Source: Armatimonadota bacterium
GTDB taxonomy: Bacteria > Vulcanimicrobiota > JACPDS01
Direction: 5' to 3'
DNA: 8,933 bases
Assembly: GCA_016183885.1 (NCBI GenBank)
Contig: JACPDS010000039.1
Coordinates: 1 to 8,933 of the forward strand
A program made the position numbers and the translations under genes. Each line of letters starts with the position of its first letter. The stretch's first letter is position 1. The notes under the pieces are model-generated. The model was given only the letters and a program-made list of their open reading frames with translations, had not been told where the DNA came from and searched no databases. Shown here piece after piece: positions 1-6,901 of this stretch.

Positions 1-1443
1 AAAAATTATTCTCAAATTATAAATTTATTTTCTGAATTTTTAAAAATTTCAGTTACTTTTTTTAATAATCAAGAATTTCAAGTTGAAGATTTACGGAAAT
101 TTTCTCCTTTAGATGAAACTTTTTTAAAAGAAATTGATTTCAATAATCTCCAATTAAATTTTAATCATAGTTCAGCATGCATAAATTCGGCTTTATTAAT
201 TATTAAGTATCTTAAAATTACTCAAAAAAATGAAAAAATTTCTTTTAACGAAATTAATTTTTTTAATCCATCGAATTATTTAATTTTAGATTTTTCTTCT
301 CAAAGAAATTTGGAGCTCTTTCAAACTATTTTAGGAGCTAAAAAAGAAGGCAGTTTGCTTTGGGTCTTAGATCATACGATTACTTCTATGGGAGGAAGGC
401 TGCTGAGAAGTTTCCTTGAGAGGCCCTTAATTAATAAAGAACAAATTCTTTTAAGGCAGAATGCTGTAAAAACTTTAACAGAGTCTTATTCTAAGGTAGA
501 AAAATTAAGAGCGCTTTTTAATAAAATTAATGATTTAGAGAGAATTGCCGCTAAAATTGAATATGCCGCCTGCAACGCCAGAGATTTATTAGCTTTAAAA
601 AATTCTTTGGAGAAATTACCTCAAATTAAAGAAGAGCTTAAAAATTTTGAAGATCTTAAATTAAAAGAACTTTATTTAAATTTAAATCCGCTCGAAGATA
701 TTTATCAATTAATTCATAAAAGCATCGCGGAAAATCCCCCCATAAGTTTAAGAGAAGGAGGCTTAATTAAAAATAATTTTAATCCCGATTTGGATGATTT
801 AAGAAATATAAAATATCAAGCTAAAGAATGGATTGCCGGTTTAGAAAATCAAGAGAAAGTTAAAACGGGAATTAAATCTTTAAAAATAGGCTTTAATCAA
901 GTTTTTGGATATTATATTGAAATTACAAAACCTAATCTATCTTTAGTTCCCTCTACTTATATCCGCAAACAAACTATCGCCAATGGAGAGCGTTTTATTA
1001 ATCAAGAACTTAAAGATTATGAAGCTCAAGTATTGGGAGCGGAAGAAAAAATTAAAAATTTAGAATATGAAATTTTTACGCAAATTCGAGAAGAGATTTT
1101 TAAAGACCTTTTTAAAATTAGAAAAACCGCCAAAACTTTGGCTTATTTAGATGTTTTCTTGAATTTCGCGCACTTAGCGGCAAATAATAATTATATTCAG
1201 CCGATTATCAATGAAGAGGAAAAGATTATTATTAAAAATGGAAGACATCCGGTGGCGGAAAAAATTCTTAAAGAAAATTTTATTCCCAATGATATTAATT
1301 TAAATGAAGAAGAAAATCTTTTAATTATCACCGGACCAAATATGGCGGGCAATCATGGCTCAAATGGGTTCTTTTGTTCCCGCGGAATTTTCTCAAATTG
1401 GAATAGCGGACCGTATTTTTACCAGAGTGGGAGCTTCGGATGA
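1..1443 (+). pseudogene. mutS: DNA mismatch repair protein MutS, N-terminal/central fragment (5' end outside window, frameshifted at 3' end)
   Basis: The frame is open from base 1 with no start inside the window, so the mismatch-reading domain lies upstream. Codons 1-100 look like the MutS connector domain. From about base 307 the core lever domain begins with the family pattern NLEL, then SLLWVLDHT and MGGRLL. The clamp region follows at about 750-1090, with FGYYIEITK and ERFINQELK. The ATPase domain starts near 1300 and reads ITGPNMAG at 1327-1350, then the frame is lost: the next 30 codons are unrelated to MutS and end at TGA 1441-1443. Family members continue after GPNMAG with K-S-T and about ten more residues before the MAQ-GSFVPA segment. 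Here that segment comes at once, in another frame. MutS dimers normally recognise mismatches and recruit MutL in an ATP-dependent way. The TTG at 310 is internal and is not a real start. Identity is very secure; the broken state is as read and could be an assembly error. Confidence 0.93.
1348..1356 (+). other. mutS: Deletion/frameshift junction at the mutS Walker A motif
   Basis: The codons GCG GGC (Ala-Gly of GPNMAG) end at 1350. Only four bases (AATC) separate them from the ATG of MAQMGSFVPA at 1355. In typical MutS about 13 residues (K-S-T plus a helix) lie between these points, so about 39 bases have become 4. A loss of about 35 bases explains both the missing P-loop and the frame change. 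The pentamer ATGGC occurs on both sides (1342-1346 and 1355-1359), but whether it mediated the deletion cannot be told from one sequence. Confidence 0.85.
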
Positions 1444-2035
1444 TTTACATTCAGGTCAAAGCACTTTTATGCTGGAAATGATTGAAACCGCTAATATCAC
1501 TAAATATGCCACCTCAAAATCTTTAGTAATTTTAGATGAAATAGGAAGAGGAACCAATACTCAGGAAGGTTTGAGCATCGCTTGGGCCGTAGCGGAATAT
1601 TTACATGATAAGATTAAAGCTAAAACTTTGTTTGCCACTCATTTTTATGAATTAACTAAACTTCCAGAAATTTTAAAAAGCGCTAAAAATTATCAAATTG
1701 CCGTAAAAGAAAGTCAAGATAAAGTAATTTTTTTGCATAAGATTATACCGGGAAAAAGTAAAAGCAGTTTTGCCTTATATGTAGCTCATTTAGCCGGTCT
1801 TAATAAAGAAATTATTAAAAGAGCGGGAATTATTTTAGAAGAAAAAGAAATAGAGAATTTTAAAAAAACAAATCTTAAAGACGACCGCCCCGCTCAAATA
1901 ACTTTTAGAGAATTTAAGAGCGAATATCCTCTTTATAACGAAATCTTAAGTTTAACTTTAGATGAAATTACTCCAATAGAAGCTTTAAATAAAATTTATC
2001 GCTGGCAGAAGAATTTAAGAGCGGAAAAATTATGA
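1355..2035 (+). pseudogene. mutS: DNA mismatch repair protein MutS, C-terminal ATPase fragment (frame restored after deletion)
   Basis: This is the rest of the same mutS gene, in frame 2. It begins with AQMGSFVPAEF and continues with the ABC-type signature region (ASDDLHSGQSTFMLEM, near 1433-1480). Walker B follows, LVILDEIGRGTNT, with Asp at 1535 and Glu at 1538. The switch segment FATHFYELTKL is near 1630-1660, and the dimerising helix-turn-helix tail includes YVAHLAGLNKEII. The end, SLTLDEITPIEALNKIY, is the usual MutS C-terminal signature. Everything after the P-loop is therefore conserved and looks recently under selection, which suggests a recent lesion or a sequence error and not an old decayed gene. 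The ATG at 1355 matches a Met internal to MutS and is not a natural start. Even with ribosomal frameshifting the product would lack the Walker A lysine. The stop TGA at 2033-2035 overlaps the ATG of the next gene. Confidence 0.93.
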
Positions 2036-3561
2036 AAAATTTCAATAGAAGTTATCTTAAAATAATTTTATTATTTAGATGGATGGTTTTTTTTTATCTT
2101 TTAACGGAAACTTTTTCGAAAGTTCAAAAAGAAAATTTTTTAAATTTTCCTCAAGATATTTTCCTCTTAAGCATAGGGATATATTATTTAGGGCTTACCC
2201 TGTTAAGTTACTTTGAAGAAAGAAAAGTTTTCTTTATAGTTTTTATAATTTTAGATTTTGTTATTGCGAGCTTATTTTTTTTAAACAGGGTGATTATTCC
2301 TATTTCTACTCCTCCTTATACATTTTGTTTGCTTTTTTCTTTGCCAATCCTGCAGGCGGGTTTTTTAAATTTTAAGTTAAGTTCCATTATTGCCCTTATT
2401 TCTTTTCTTTTATTTATTCTGCTTAAAGAAACTTTTAGATTTTTTGGAATTATTAAAGAACCTTCTGTATTTTTCAGCTCCCAATTTTTTTATTTGATAA
2501 GTTTTTTCTTGCTTTGTTATCTTTTTGTTTATTTATTTGAAATGTTAAAAAAACAAAATGAGCAAACTAAGGCTTTGCTTTCAGTGATTGAATCCGGTCA
2601 GGAATTAGGGACAACCAACGATATTGACAAATTAATTGATTTGATTATTAATATGTTAAAAAGTTTATTTAATTCTCAAAGCACAGTAATTTACTTAAAA
2701 GAAGAAGTTGAAAGAGAAAATATTCTCAAGATAAAAGGAATTTCCACCCCTCAAAAGCAGCTTTTTAATGATTTTAATCCGGAGGCTGTTCCCGGAATCT
2801 TAAAAATGATATTTAAGAAGAAAAATTCTTGTTTTTATGAAGATTTTCAATCCTCAAGCGAGGAAGATTTTCTTCCTAAAAGCAAATTTTTACGCTCTAT
2901 TATGGCGGCGCCTTTAATTTTTGAAGATAAAGTTTTAGGGTTAATTCTTTTAGCCCATAATCAAGTTAAAAGATATAATGGAGAAAGTTTAAAACTTTTA
3001 ACTATGTTAGCCAATCAAATTTCTTTGGCGATCCAGAATATTCAACTTCACCATGCCACGGTTACTTTAGCTATTACGGACAGCTTGTCCGGAATGTATA
3101 CTCATGGATATTTTCAAGAACATTTGGAAAAAGAATTTATTAAACATAAATATGCCAATCAGCATCTTTCTTTATTGATTATAGACGTGGATTTTTTTAA
3201 AACCGTAAATGATACTTACGGGCATCCTCAGGGAGATTCCTTATTAAAACAATTGGGAGGATTAATTAAATCTATTATTCCCCGCGAAGATTTAATTTGT
3301 CGTTATGGAGGAGATGAATTTACCATAACAATGTTAAACACTAATCGTATTTCAGCTGTTTTAATGGCTGAGCGGCTTCGTCAGGCTGTGGAAGAATACG
3401 AATTTGTTTTAGGATCAAAAATTGTGCATATTACCATAAGCGGAGGAGCGGCTAGTTTTCCAGAAGACGCTCAAATTAAAAAAGAATTAATTGAAAATGC
3501 CGATAGAGCTCTTTATGAATCTAAACATAAAGGAAGGAATAGGATTTCTTTTATTGCTTAA
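2032..3561 (+). CDS. Membrane-anchored GAF-GGDEF diguanylate cyclase
   Basis: A 509-residue protein predicted to make cyclic di-GMP from two GTP at the inner membrane. Residues about 8-170 form roughly six hydrophobic segments (near 10-25, 42-60, 66-85, 95-112, 115-135, 148-170). A short charged linker (ML-KK-QNEQ) leads into a GAF-like sensor domain (about 185-340). The GGDEF domain runs from TDSLSG (349-354) to the end. The catalytic loop RYGGDEF (424-430) is intact. The metal and substrate signature D-V-D-F-F-K (385-390), N393-D394, and GH-PQ-GD (397-402) is also intact, so the enzyme should be active. The usual allosteric I-site RxxD five residues before GGDEF is absent: the sequence there is P-R-E-D, with the Arg displaced by one. 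The start ATG overlaps the mutS stop (ATGA), and mutL starts 1 base after its stop, so translation is probably coupled. Which signal the membrane and GAF regions sense is unknown. Confidence 0.93.
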   Translation: MKNFNRSYLKIILLFRWMVFFYLLTETFSKVQKENFLNFPQDIFLLSIGIYYLGLTLLSYFEERKVFFIVFIILDFVIASLFFLNRVIIPISTPPYTFCLLFSLPILQAGFLNFKLSSIIALISFLLFILLKETFRFFGIIKEPSVFFSSQFFYLISFFLLCYLFVYLFEMLKKQNEQTKALLSVIESGQELGTTNDIDKLIDLIINMLKSLFNSQSTVIYLKEEVERENILKIKGISTPQKQLFNDFNPEAVPGILKMIFKKKNSCFYEDFQSSSEEDFLPKSKFLRSIMAAPLIFEDKVLGLILLAHNQVKRYNGESLKLLTMLANQISLAIQNIQLHHATVTLAITDSLSGMYTHGYFQEHLEKEFIKHKYANQHLSLLIIDVDFFKTVNDTYGHPQGDSLLKQLGGLIKSIIPREDLICRYGGDEFTITMLNTNRISAVLMAERLRQAVEEYEFVLGSKIVHITISGGAASFPEDAQIKKELIENADRALYESKHKGRNRISFIA

Positions 3562-3562
3562 A

Positions 3563-5224
3563 ATGGGAAAAATAAATCTGTTAGATAAAAATACCTCGGA
3601 AAAAATTTCCGCCGGAGAAATTATTGAACGTCCCGCCTCAATAGTTAAAGAGTTAATAGAAAATTCTATTGACGCAGAGAGCAAAGAAATTAATATTTCT
3701 ATTCATAACGGCGGGATAGATTTTATTGAAGTAAGCGATGATGGAATAGGAATGGAAAGAGAAGACGCTGTATTATCTTTAAAACGCTTTGCTACCAGCA
3801 AAATACAAAAAATAGAAGACTTGGAAAATTTAAATACTTTAGGATTTAGAGGAGAGGCTCTCCCCAGTATTGCCGCTATTTCTAAAATGGAAATTTTAAC
3901 CAAACATTTTAAGCAAAATTTAGGAGTATATTTAAAAGTCGAGGGAGGGGAAATTTTAAAAATTCAAGAAGCGGGAATAAAAAATGGAACCACTATAAAA
4001 GTTAATTCTTTATTTTATAATACTCCGGCAAGAAAAAAGTTCTTAAAATCTAAAAATTCAGAAACCGCTATGATAGTTGATTTAATAAATAAATTCGCGC
4101 TTTTCTATCAAAATATTTTTTTTAAATTAAATAATAATGGGAAAATATTTTTAAACTTTCCGCTCCAATTAAATTTAAAAAATCGTCTGGGAAAAATTTT
4201 TAAAATTAATGAAGATGAACTGTTAGAGATAAGCTCCCGAACCCCGAATCTTTATATTGATGGATTAATCGCTAAACCTTATTTAAATTCAGCCGCAAGA
4301 ACCAATCAAATTTTTTTTGTTAACGGGAGAATAATTAAAAATTCTTTGCTTAGTCAGGCATTTCTGCAGGGCTGCGGCGAACTTTTGCCTAAAGGAAGAT
4401 TCCCGCAGGGAGCGATTTTTATTCAAATCGACCATAAATTATTAGATGTTAATATTCATCCCGCTAAAGCTGAAGTGCGCTTTTTAAATAGCCAGGAAAT
4501 TTTTCAAAGTTTATCTAAAACTGTAGCATCGGCATTAAGAAATGATAAAGAAGTTCATCAGACTATGCCTCTAAAAAAAATATCTTTTCCAAATTTTGAA
4601 GGAGAAAAAGAAAAATTAAATTTAAATTTAGTTGAGAATTTAGAATTAAATTTAGAAAAACCCAAAGAAGATTTTATTCCTTTAGCCCAAATTGAAAATA
4701 CTTATATTATAGGCAAAGAAGAAGAAAATTTATGGATTATAGATCAGCATACCGCCGCGGAGAGAATTAATTTTGAAAATTTAAAAAAGAACTCTCTGGA
4801 AAAAAATATTCAAAAACTTTTAATTCCCCAGACCTTAGAATTAACTTTAAAACAAAAATTACTTTTAGAAAAAAATATTAATTTATTTGAAGAGCTTGGT
4901 TTTGAATTAGATTTTTTTGGAGGGAACGCTTTTTTAATCCGCTCTATCCCGGCAAGTTTAAAAGAAAAAAATATTCAAGGCATTATTCAAGAATTAATAG
5001 AAGACTTGGAAATAGAAATCCCCCGAGAATTTAAAAAAGAAAAATTATTAAAAGAACTGGCTTGCAAAAGCGCTCTTAAAGCTAAAGAAAAATTAAATTA
5101 TTTAGAAATGCAGGAACTTTTTAAAAAATTAAAAGTTGTCGAGAACCATAATATTTGCCCCCATGGGAGACCTGTTTTTATCAAATTAAATCTGAAACAA
5201 CTTAACAAAATGTTTGGAAGATAA
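3563..5224 (+). CDS. mutL: DNA mismatch repair protein MutL (endonuclease type)
   Basis: A 553-residue MutL that links mismatch-bound MutS to strand nicking and excision. The N-terminal GHKL ATPase is complete: ERPASIVKELIENSIDA with catalytic E30 and Mg-binding N34, DDGIGM at 59-64, FATSKI at 76-81, and GFRGEAL at 94-100. HPAKAEVRF marks the end of the ATPase half. After a fairly short linker the C-terminal domain carries the nuclease motifs of MutH-less bacteria: DQHTAAERINFE (394-405, a DQHA-x2-E-x4-E motif with Ala changed to Thr), ACKSA (500-504), CPHGRP (532-537), and a final F-G-R like the FxR motif. Nicking activity is therefore likely. I chose ATG 3563 because MGKINLLDKNTSEKISAGEII is the normal MutL N-terminus. 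The frame is open further upstream, but that part lies inside the GGDEF gene. There is no strong Shine-Dalgarno at close range, which fits coupling to the upstream gene 1 base away. Its partner MutS is broken in this window. Confidence 0.97.
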   Translation: MGKINLLDKNTSEKISAGEIIERPASIVKELIENSIDAESKEINISIHNGGIDFIEVSDDGIGMEREDAVLSLKRFATSKIQKIEDLENLNTLGFRGEALPSIAAISKMEILTKHFKQNLGVYLKVEGGEILKIQEAGIKNGTTIKVNSLFYNTPARKKFLKSKNSETAMIVDLINKFALFYQNIFFKLNNNGKIFLNFPLQLNLKNRLGKIFKINEDELLEISSRTPNLYIDGLIAKPYLNSAARTNQIFFVNGRIIKNSLLSQAFLQGCGELLPKGRFPQGAIFIQIDHKLLDVNIHPAKAEVRFLNSQEIFQSLSKTVASALRNDKEVHQTMPLKKISFPNFEGEKEKLNLNLVENLELNLEKPKEDFIPLAQIENTYIIGKEEENLWIIDQHTAAERINFENLKKNSLEKNIQKLLIPQTLELTLKQKLLLEKNINLFEELGFELDFFGGNAFLIRSIPASLKEKNIQGIIQELIEDLEIEIPREFKKEKLLKELACKSALKAKEKLNYLEMQELFKKLKVVENHNICPHGRPVFIKLNLKQLNKMFGR

Positions 5225-5327
5225 ATTAATAAAAATTTAAAATTAGCAAAGCTGACTCGTTTCCCCGAAAACTCAAAAAATCTTAAAATTAACAAGGCAT
5301 TTTTGCCGTTTCATCAAGTATATGTAT

Positions 5328-5355
5328 AACCTGAATAATTAGGTTGAATTTTTTT
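5328..5355 (+). terminator. Candidate intrinsic terminator after mutL
   Basis: The arms AACCTGA (5328-5334) and TTAGGTT (5339-5345) form a 7-bp stem with one G-T wobble and the loop ATAA. Seven T follow at 5349-5355, three bases after the stem. It lies 104 bases after the mutL stop, in a gap between converging genes, where a terminator is expected. The stem is AT-rich and weak, so this is only a moderate call. Confidence 0.4.
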
Positions 5356-5430
5356 ATGATTTTGGGCTGTCCAAAAAGTCTCTACATCTTACTTAATTTA
5401 TTGCAGGAGTTCAATCTGTATGGATTGTAG

Positions 5431-5450
5431 GGGCTCAATTTATTGAGCCC
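5431..5450. repeat. Internal hairpin 1 of the 169-bp element
   Basis: A perfect palindrome with 8-bp arms (GGGCTCAA and TTGAGCCC) and the 4-base loop TTTA. It is preceded by TGTAG, so the full motif reads TGTAGGGGCTC. From general familiarity, TGTAGGGG-type palindromes occur dispersed in many environmental bacterial genomes; I could not check this here. Confidence 0.8.
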
Positions 5451-5476
5451 GCTTAAGCCAGCAAGGTTAATAAAAT

Positions 5477-5496
5477 GGGTTTGATAAATCAAACCC
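5477..5496. repeat. Internal hairpin 2 of the 169-bp element
   Basis: A perfect palindrome with 8-bp arms (GGGTTTGA and TCAAACCC) and the loop TAAA, followed by CTACA. It mirrors hairpin 1: same arm length, same GGG/CCC base, and a loop that is the reverse complement of the first, but with different mid-stem bases. Paired changes that keep the stem intact suggest that folding is what is conserved. Confidence 0.8.
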
Positions 5497-5589
5497 CTAC
5501 ATAAGGCGGTAAGTTAAGTTTTTGGACAGCCCCCCCTACATTATCCTCTTCTGTATATGTTTTATTAATTTTAATTGCATTTTTCAGGT

Positions 5590-5910
5590 TTAAGATAAGG
5601 CAAGTTTTGTTTCATACCACTTGACCTCCTTTTCAACAAAAGGTTGAATATAAGGACTCAAACTGCCATTTGTGATGAGTTCCACTTTTCTGTCAAATAA
5701 ATCTTCAAGATAGAAAATTAAATCCATAAAATTATCAAAGTCAGGCTTTTTAAACTCCACCATGAAGTCAATATCGCTATTTTCTTTTTGTTCTCCTCGA
5801 AGATAAGAACCAAATAATCCAATTTTTACAACTCCAAATTTTTCTAAGATATAATGATGTTCTTTTAATTCTTTTATAATTATTTCATCAGTCAATTCTT
5901 TAATCTTCAT
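5590..5910 (-). CDS. Small MNT-type nucleotidyltransferase (MntA-like, orphan)
   Basis: A 106-residue protein of the minimal nucleotidyltransferase (MNT) fold. The signature G34-S35-x10-D46-I-D48 is complete within GLFGSYLRGE and NSDIDFMVEF, so metal and NTP binding should be intact. A later acidic position (VELIT) fits the third carboxylate strand. Proteins of this size are usually the antitoxin half of HEPN-MNT pairs, where the MNT protein adenylylates a HEPN ribonuclease toxin. No HEPN gene is adjacent on either side: downstream is non-coding repeat DNA and upstream is an M23 peptidase. The gene may be a lone remnant, or may act on a partner elsewhere. The start ATG (5908-5910) has a well-placed GGAG (complement of 5916-5919) five bases upstream, one of the better ribosome sites in the window. 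It lies 86 bases after the M23 gene on the same strand, far enough to have its own promoter. The accessory role is inferred. Confidence 0.85.
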   Translation of the reverse strand: MKIKELTDEIIIKELKEHHYILEKFGVVKIGLFGSYLRGEQKENSDIDFMVEFKKPDFDNFMDLIFYLEDLFDRKVELITNGSLSPYIQPFVEKEVKWYETKLALS

Positions 5911-5996
5911 TATTGCTCCGCGAGATAATTTTTAATTTTATTTTATACTCTTTCTCAGCAAACTTTTTCGCAGGAAAACTATTTATTCTTGAATTC

Positions 5997-6827
5997 TTAT
6001 TTGAAACCATCTGGAAGTTTTAAAAATATATTTGGATTAACCGCTATTCCTTGAACATACATTCCAAAGTGGAGATGAGGTCCGGTAGCCACTCCGGTTG
6101 CTCCCGCATAAGCGATGATTTCGCCCTTTTTTACCATTTGTCCCAATTTAACTTTAATTTTAGAAAGATGCAGATAAATGCTGGAAACCCCCTGTCCATG
6201 ATTAATAATTAAGGTTTTACCATGGAGAGTAAAATTTTCTTCTTTTAAACTAACTATTCCGGAATTAGAAGCATAAACCGGCTCCCCGTAATCCGCGGCT
6301 AAATCTATTCCCCGATGGAAACCTGCCTCTTCACCATTAATAAAACGCCGCAATCCAAAACTGGTGGTAATATTTCTCTTGCAGGGAAAAATGAAATTTC
6401 CTTCCCAGAAGCGTTCTATAGAAAATTCTGCAAAGGCTTTATCGATTAACCGGTATTCTTTTTCTACTCCCGGATAATCGTATTTAGCGGTTTGAGTTTT
6501 TGGTAAAGATAAATATTGGGTCATGTAAGGGGCTTTAGCAATTAGAATTAAATAATTAGTTTTTTTATCTTGATAAATTAAACTAAGAGTATATTTGCCC
6601 GGTTTTAATTCTAAAGGCAAGGGAACCAAAGTTTGAAAAATATTTTTATTAAAAATTAAATTATAAATTTTATGATTAAACTCAAACTTAGCTTCTTCTT
6701 CCTCTCGACCTTCTTTTGATATAAAAAGCGCGCTTCCGGGAATTTTTTTCCCTTTAATTTCAAGATCTCCAAAGCAGAAATTAAAACTTAAAATAATAAA
6801 TAAAAATAACAAAAAGAATTTTTTCAT
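5997..6827 (-). CDS. Secreted M23-family zinc metallopeptidase (peptidoglycan endopeptidase)
   Basis: A 276-residue exported protein. Residues 1-20 form a signal peptide (MKK, then a Phe/Leu/Ile-rich core, with likely cleavage after CFG). The Cys at 18 is not in a proper lipobox. Residues about 21-145 are an N-terminal region of predicted beta-strand, without a motif I recognise. The peptidase M23 (LytM) domain covers about 146-270. Its zinc ligands are present, H171 and D175 in HRGID and H253 in HLHFG, as are the catalytic-type H220 (YLHLS) and H251. It should therefore be an active endopeptidase that cuts peptide crosslinks in peptidoglycan, in the periplasm or outside the membrane. ATG 6827 gives a clean signal peptide. 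No upstream ATG, GTG or TTG is in frame nearby, although the only good AGGAG lies about 32 bases upstream. It is divergent from alr across 74 bases, and both genes serve the wall. Confidence 0.93.
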   Translation of the reverse strand: MKKFFLLFLFIILSFNFCFGDLEIKGKKIPGSALFISKEGREEEEAKFEFNHKIYNLIFNKNIFQTLVPLPLELKPGKYTLSLIYQDKKTNYLILIAKAPYMTQYLSLPKTQTAKYDYPGVEKEYRLIDKAFAEFSIERFWEGNFIFPCKRNITTSFGLRRFINGEEAGFHRGIDLAADYGEPVYASNSGIVSLKEENFTLHGKTLIINHGQGVSSIYLHLSKIKVKLGQMVKKGEIIAYAGATGVATGPHLHFGMYVQGIAVNPNIFLKLPDGFK

Positions 6828-6901
6828 AAAAAAAAATTCTTTAAAAATTAAATTTACTCCTTTAAAGCAGGAATAAAAAATAAAAAAACTAAAAAAAGAT
6901 T
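6828..6901. promoter_or_regulatory. Divergent spacer between the M23 peptidase and alr
   Basis: These 74 bases must hold start signals for both genes but are almost pure A/T runs. I see no convincing -35/-10 pair on either strand. The only purine-rich ribosome-site-like words are AGGAG on the minus strand (complement of 6857-6861) and AGGA at 6869-6872 on the plus strand. Both lie about 30 bases from the starts, too far for normal Shine-Dalgarno pairing. Initiation is probably leader-poor or aided by the unstructured A-rich leader. Confidence 0.4.

Larger units (their letters stand above)
5364..5532. repeat. MITE-like element with 14-bp perfect terminal inverted repeats and two internal hairpins
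   Basis: The ends GGGCTGTCCAAAAA (5364-5377) and its exact complement (5519-5532) bound 169 bases with no coding capacity. Inside is a second inverted pair, TGTAGGGG (5426-5433) and CCCCTACA (5494-5501). Each member overlaps a perfect hairpin: 5431-5450 (8-bp arms GGGCTCAA/TTGAGCCC, loop TTTA) and 5477-5496 (8-bp arms GGGTTTGA/TCAAACCC, loop TAAA). The whole can fold as a three-way cruciform. A further CCCCTACA lies just outside at 5533-5540. Size and structure suggest a non-autonomous transposable element, or one palindromic repeat nested in another. I see no clear target-site duplication and cannot assign an insertion-sequence family. Confidence 0.75.
5225..5589. other. Non-coding gap between converging mutL and nucleotidyltransferase genes
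   Basis: These 365 bases contain no convincing gene on either strand. The left third holds short AT-rich sequence, a small GGCA/TGCC hairpin near 5296-5307, and the candidate mutL terminator. The middle is the 169-bp inverted-repeat element described separately. The right end (5541-5589) is plain AT-rich DNA up to the stop of the minus-strand nucleotidyltransferase gene. No HEPN-type partner for that gene is recognisable here. Confidence 0.7.

Noticed and set aside
1340..1445. Programmed ribosomal frameshift joining the two mutS frames
   Set aside because: There is no slippery heptamer at the junction, and about 12 conserved residues including the P-loop lysine are absent, so a shift alone could not restore MutS.
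3491..3562. Upstream extension of the mutL reading frame
   Set aside because: It lies inside the conserved C-terminal part of the GGDEF domain in another frame. The normal MutL N-terminus starts at 3563.
5098..5295. 65-codon minus-strand frame over the end of mutL
   Set aside because: It is antisense to the conserved MutL nuclease motifs and is a shadow frame. The same applies to the minus-strand frames at 3487-3684, 3703-3903 and 8655-8852, which lie over mutL and glyS.
5291..5360. Short minus-strand open frame ending near 5293 (reads IHILDETAKMPC)
   Set aside because: It looks protein-like but is only about 20 codons, has no start or ribosome site, and overlaps the terminator candidate. 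It could be a remnant of a lost gene, but this is not supportable from one sequence.
5364..5532. CRISPR array
   Set aside because: The repeats are inverted, not evenly spaced direct repeats with unique spacers.
5541..5589. HEPN toxin gene downstream of the nucleotidyltransferase (minus strand)
   Set aside because: The only ATG-led frames are about a dozen codons long and run into the repeat element. No HEPN motif (R-x4-6-H) is recognisable.
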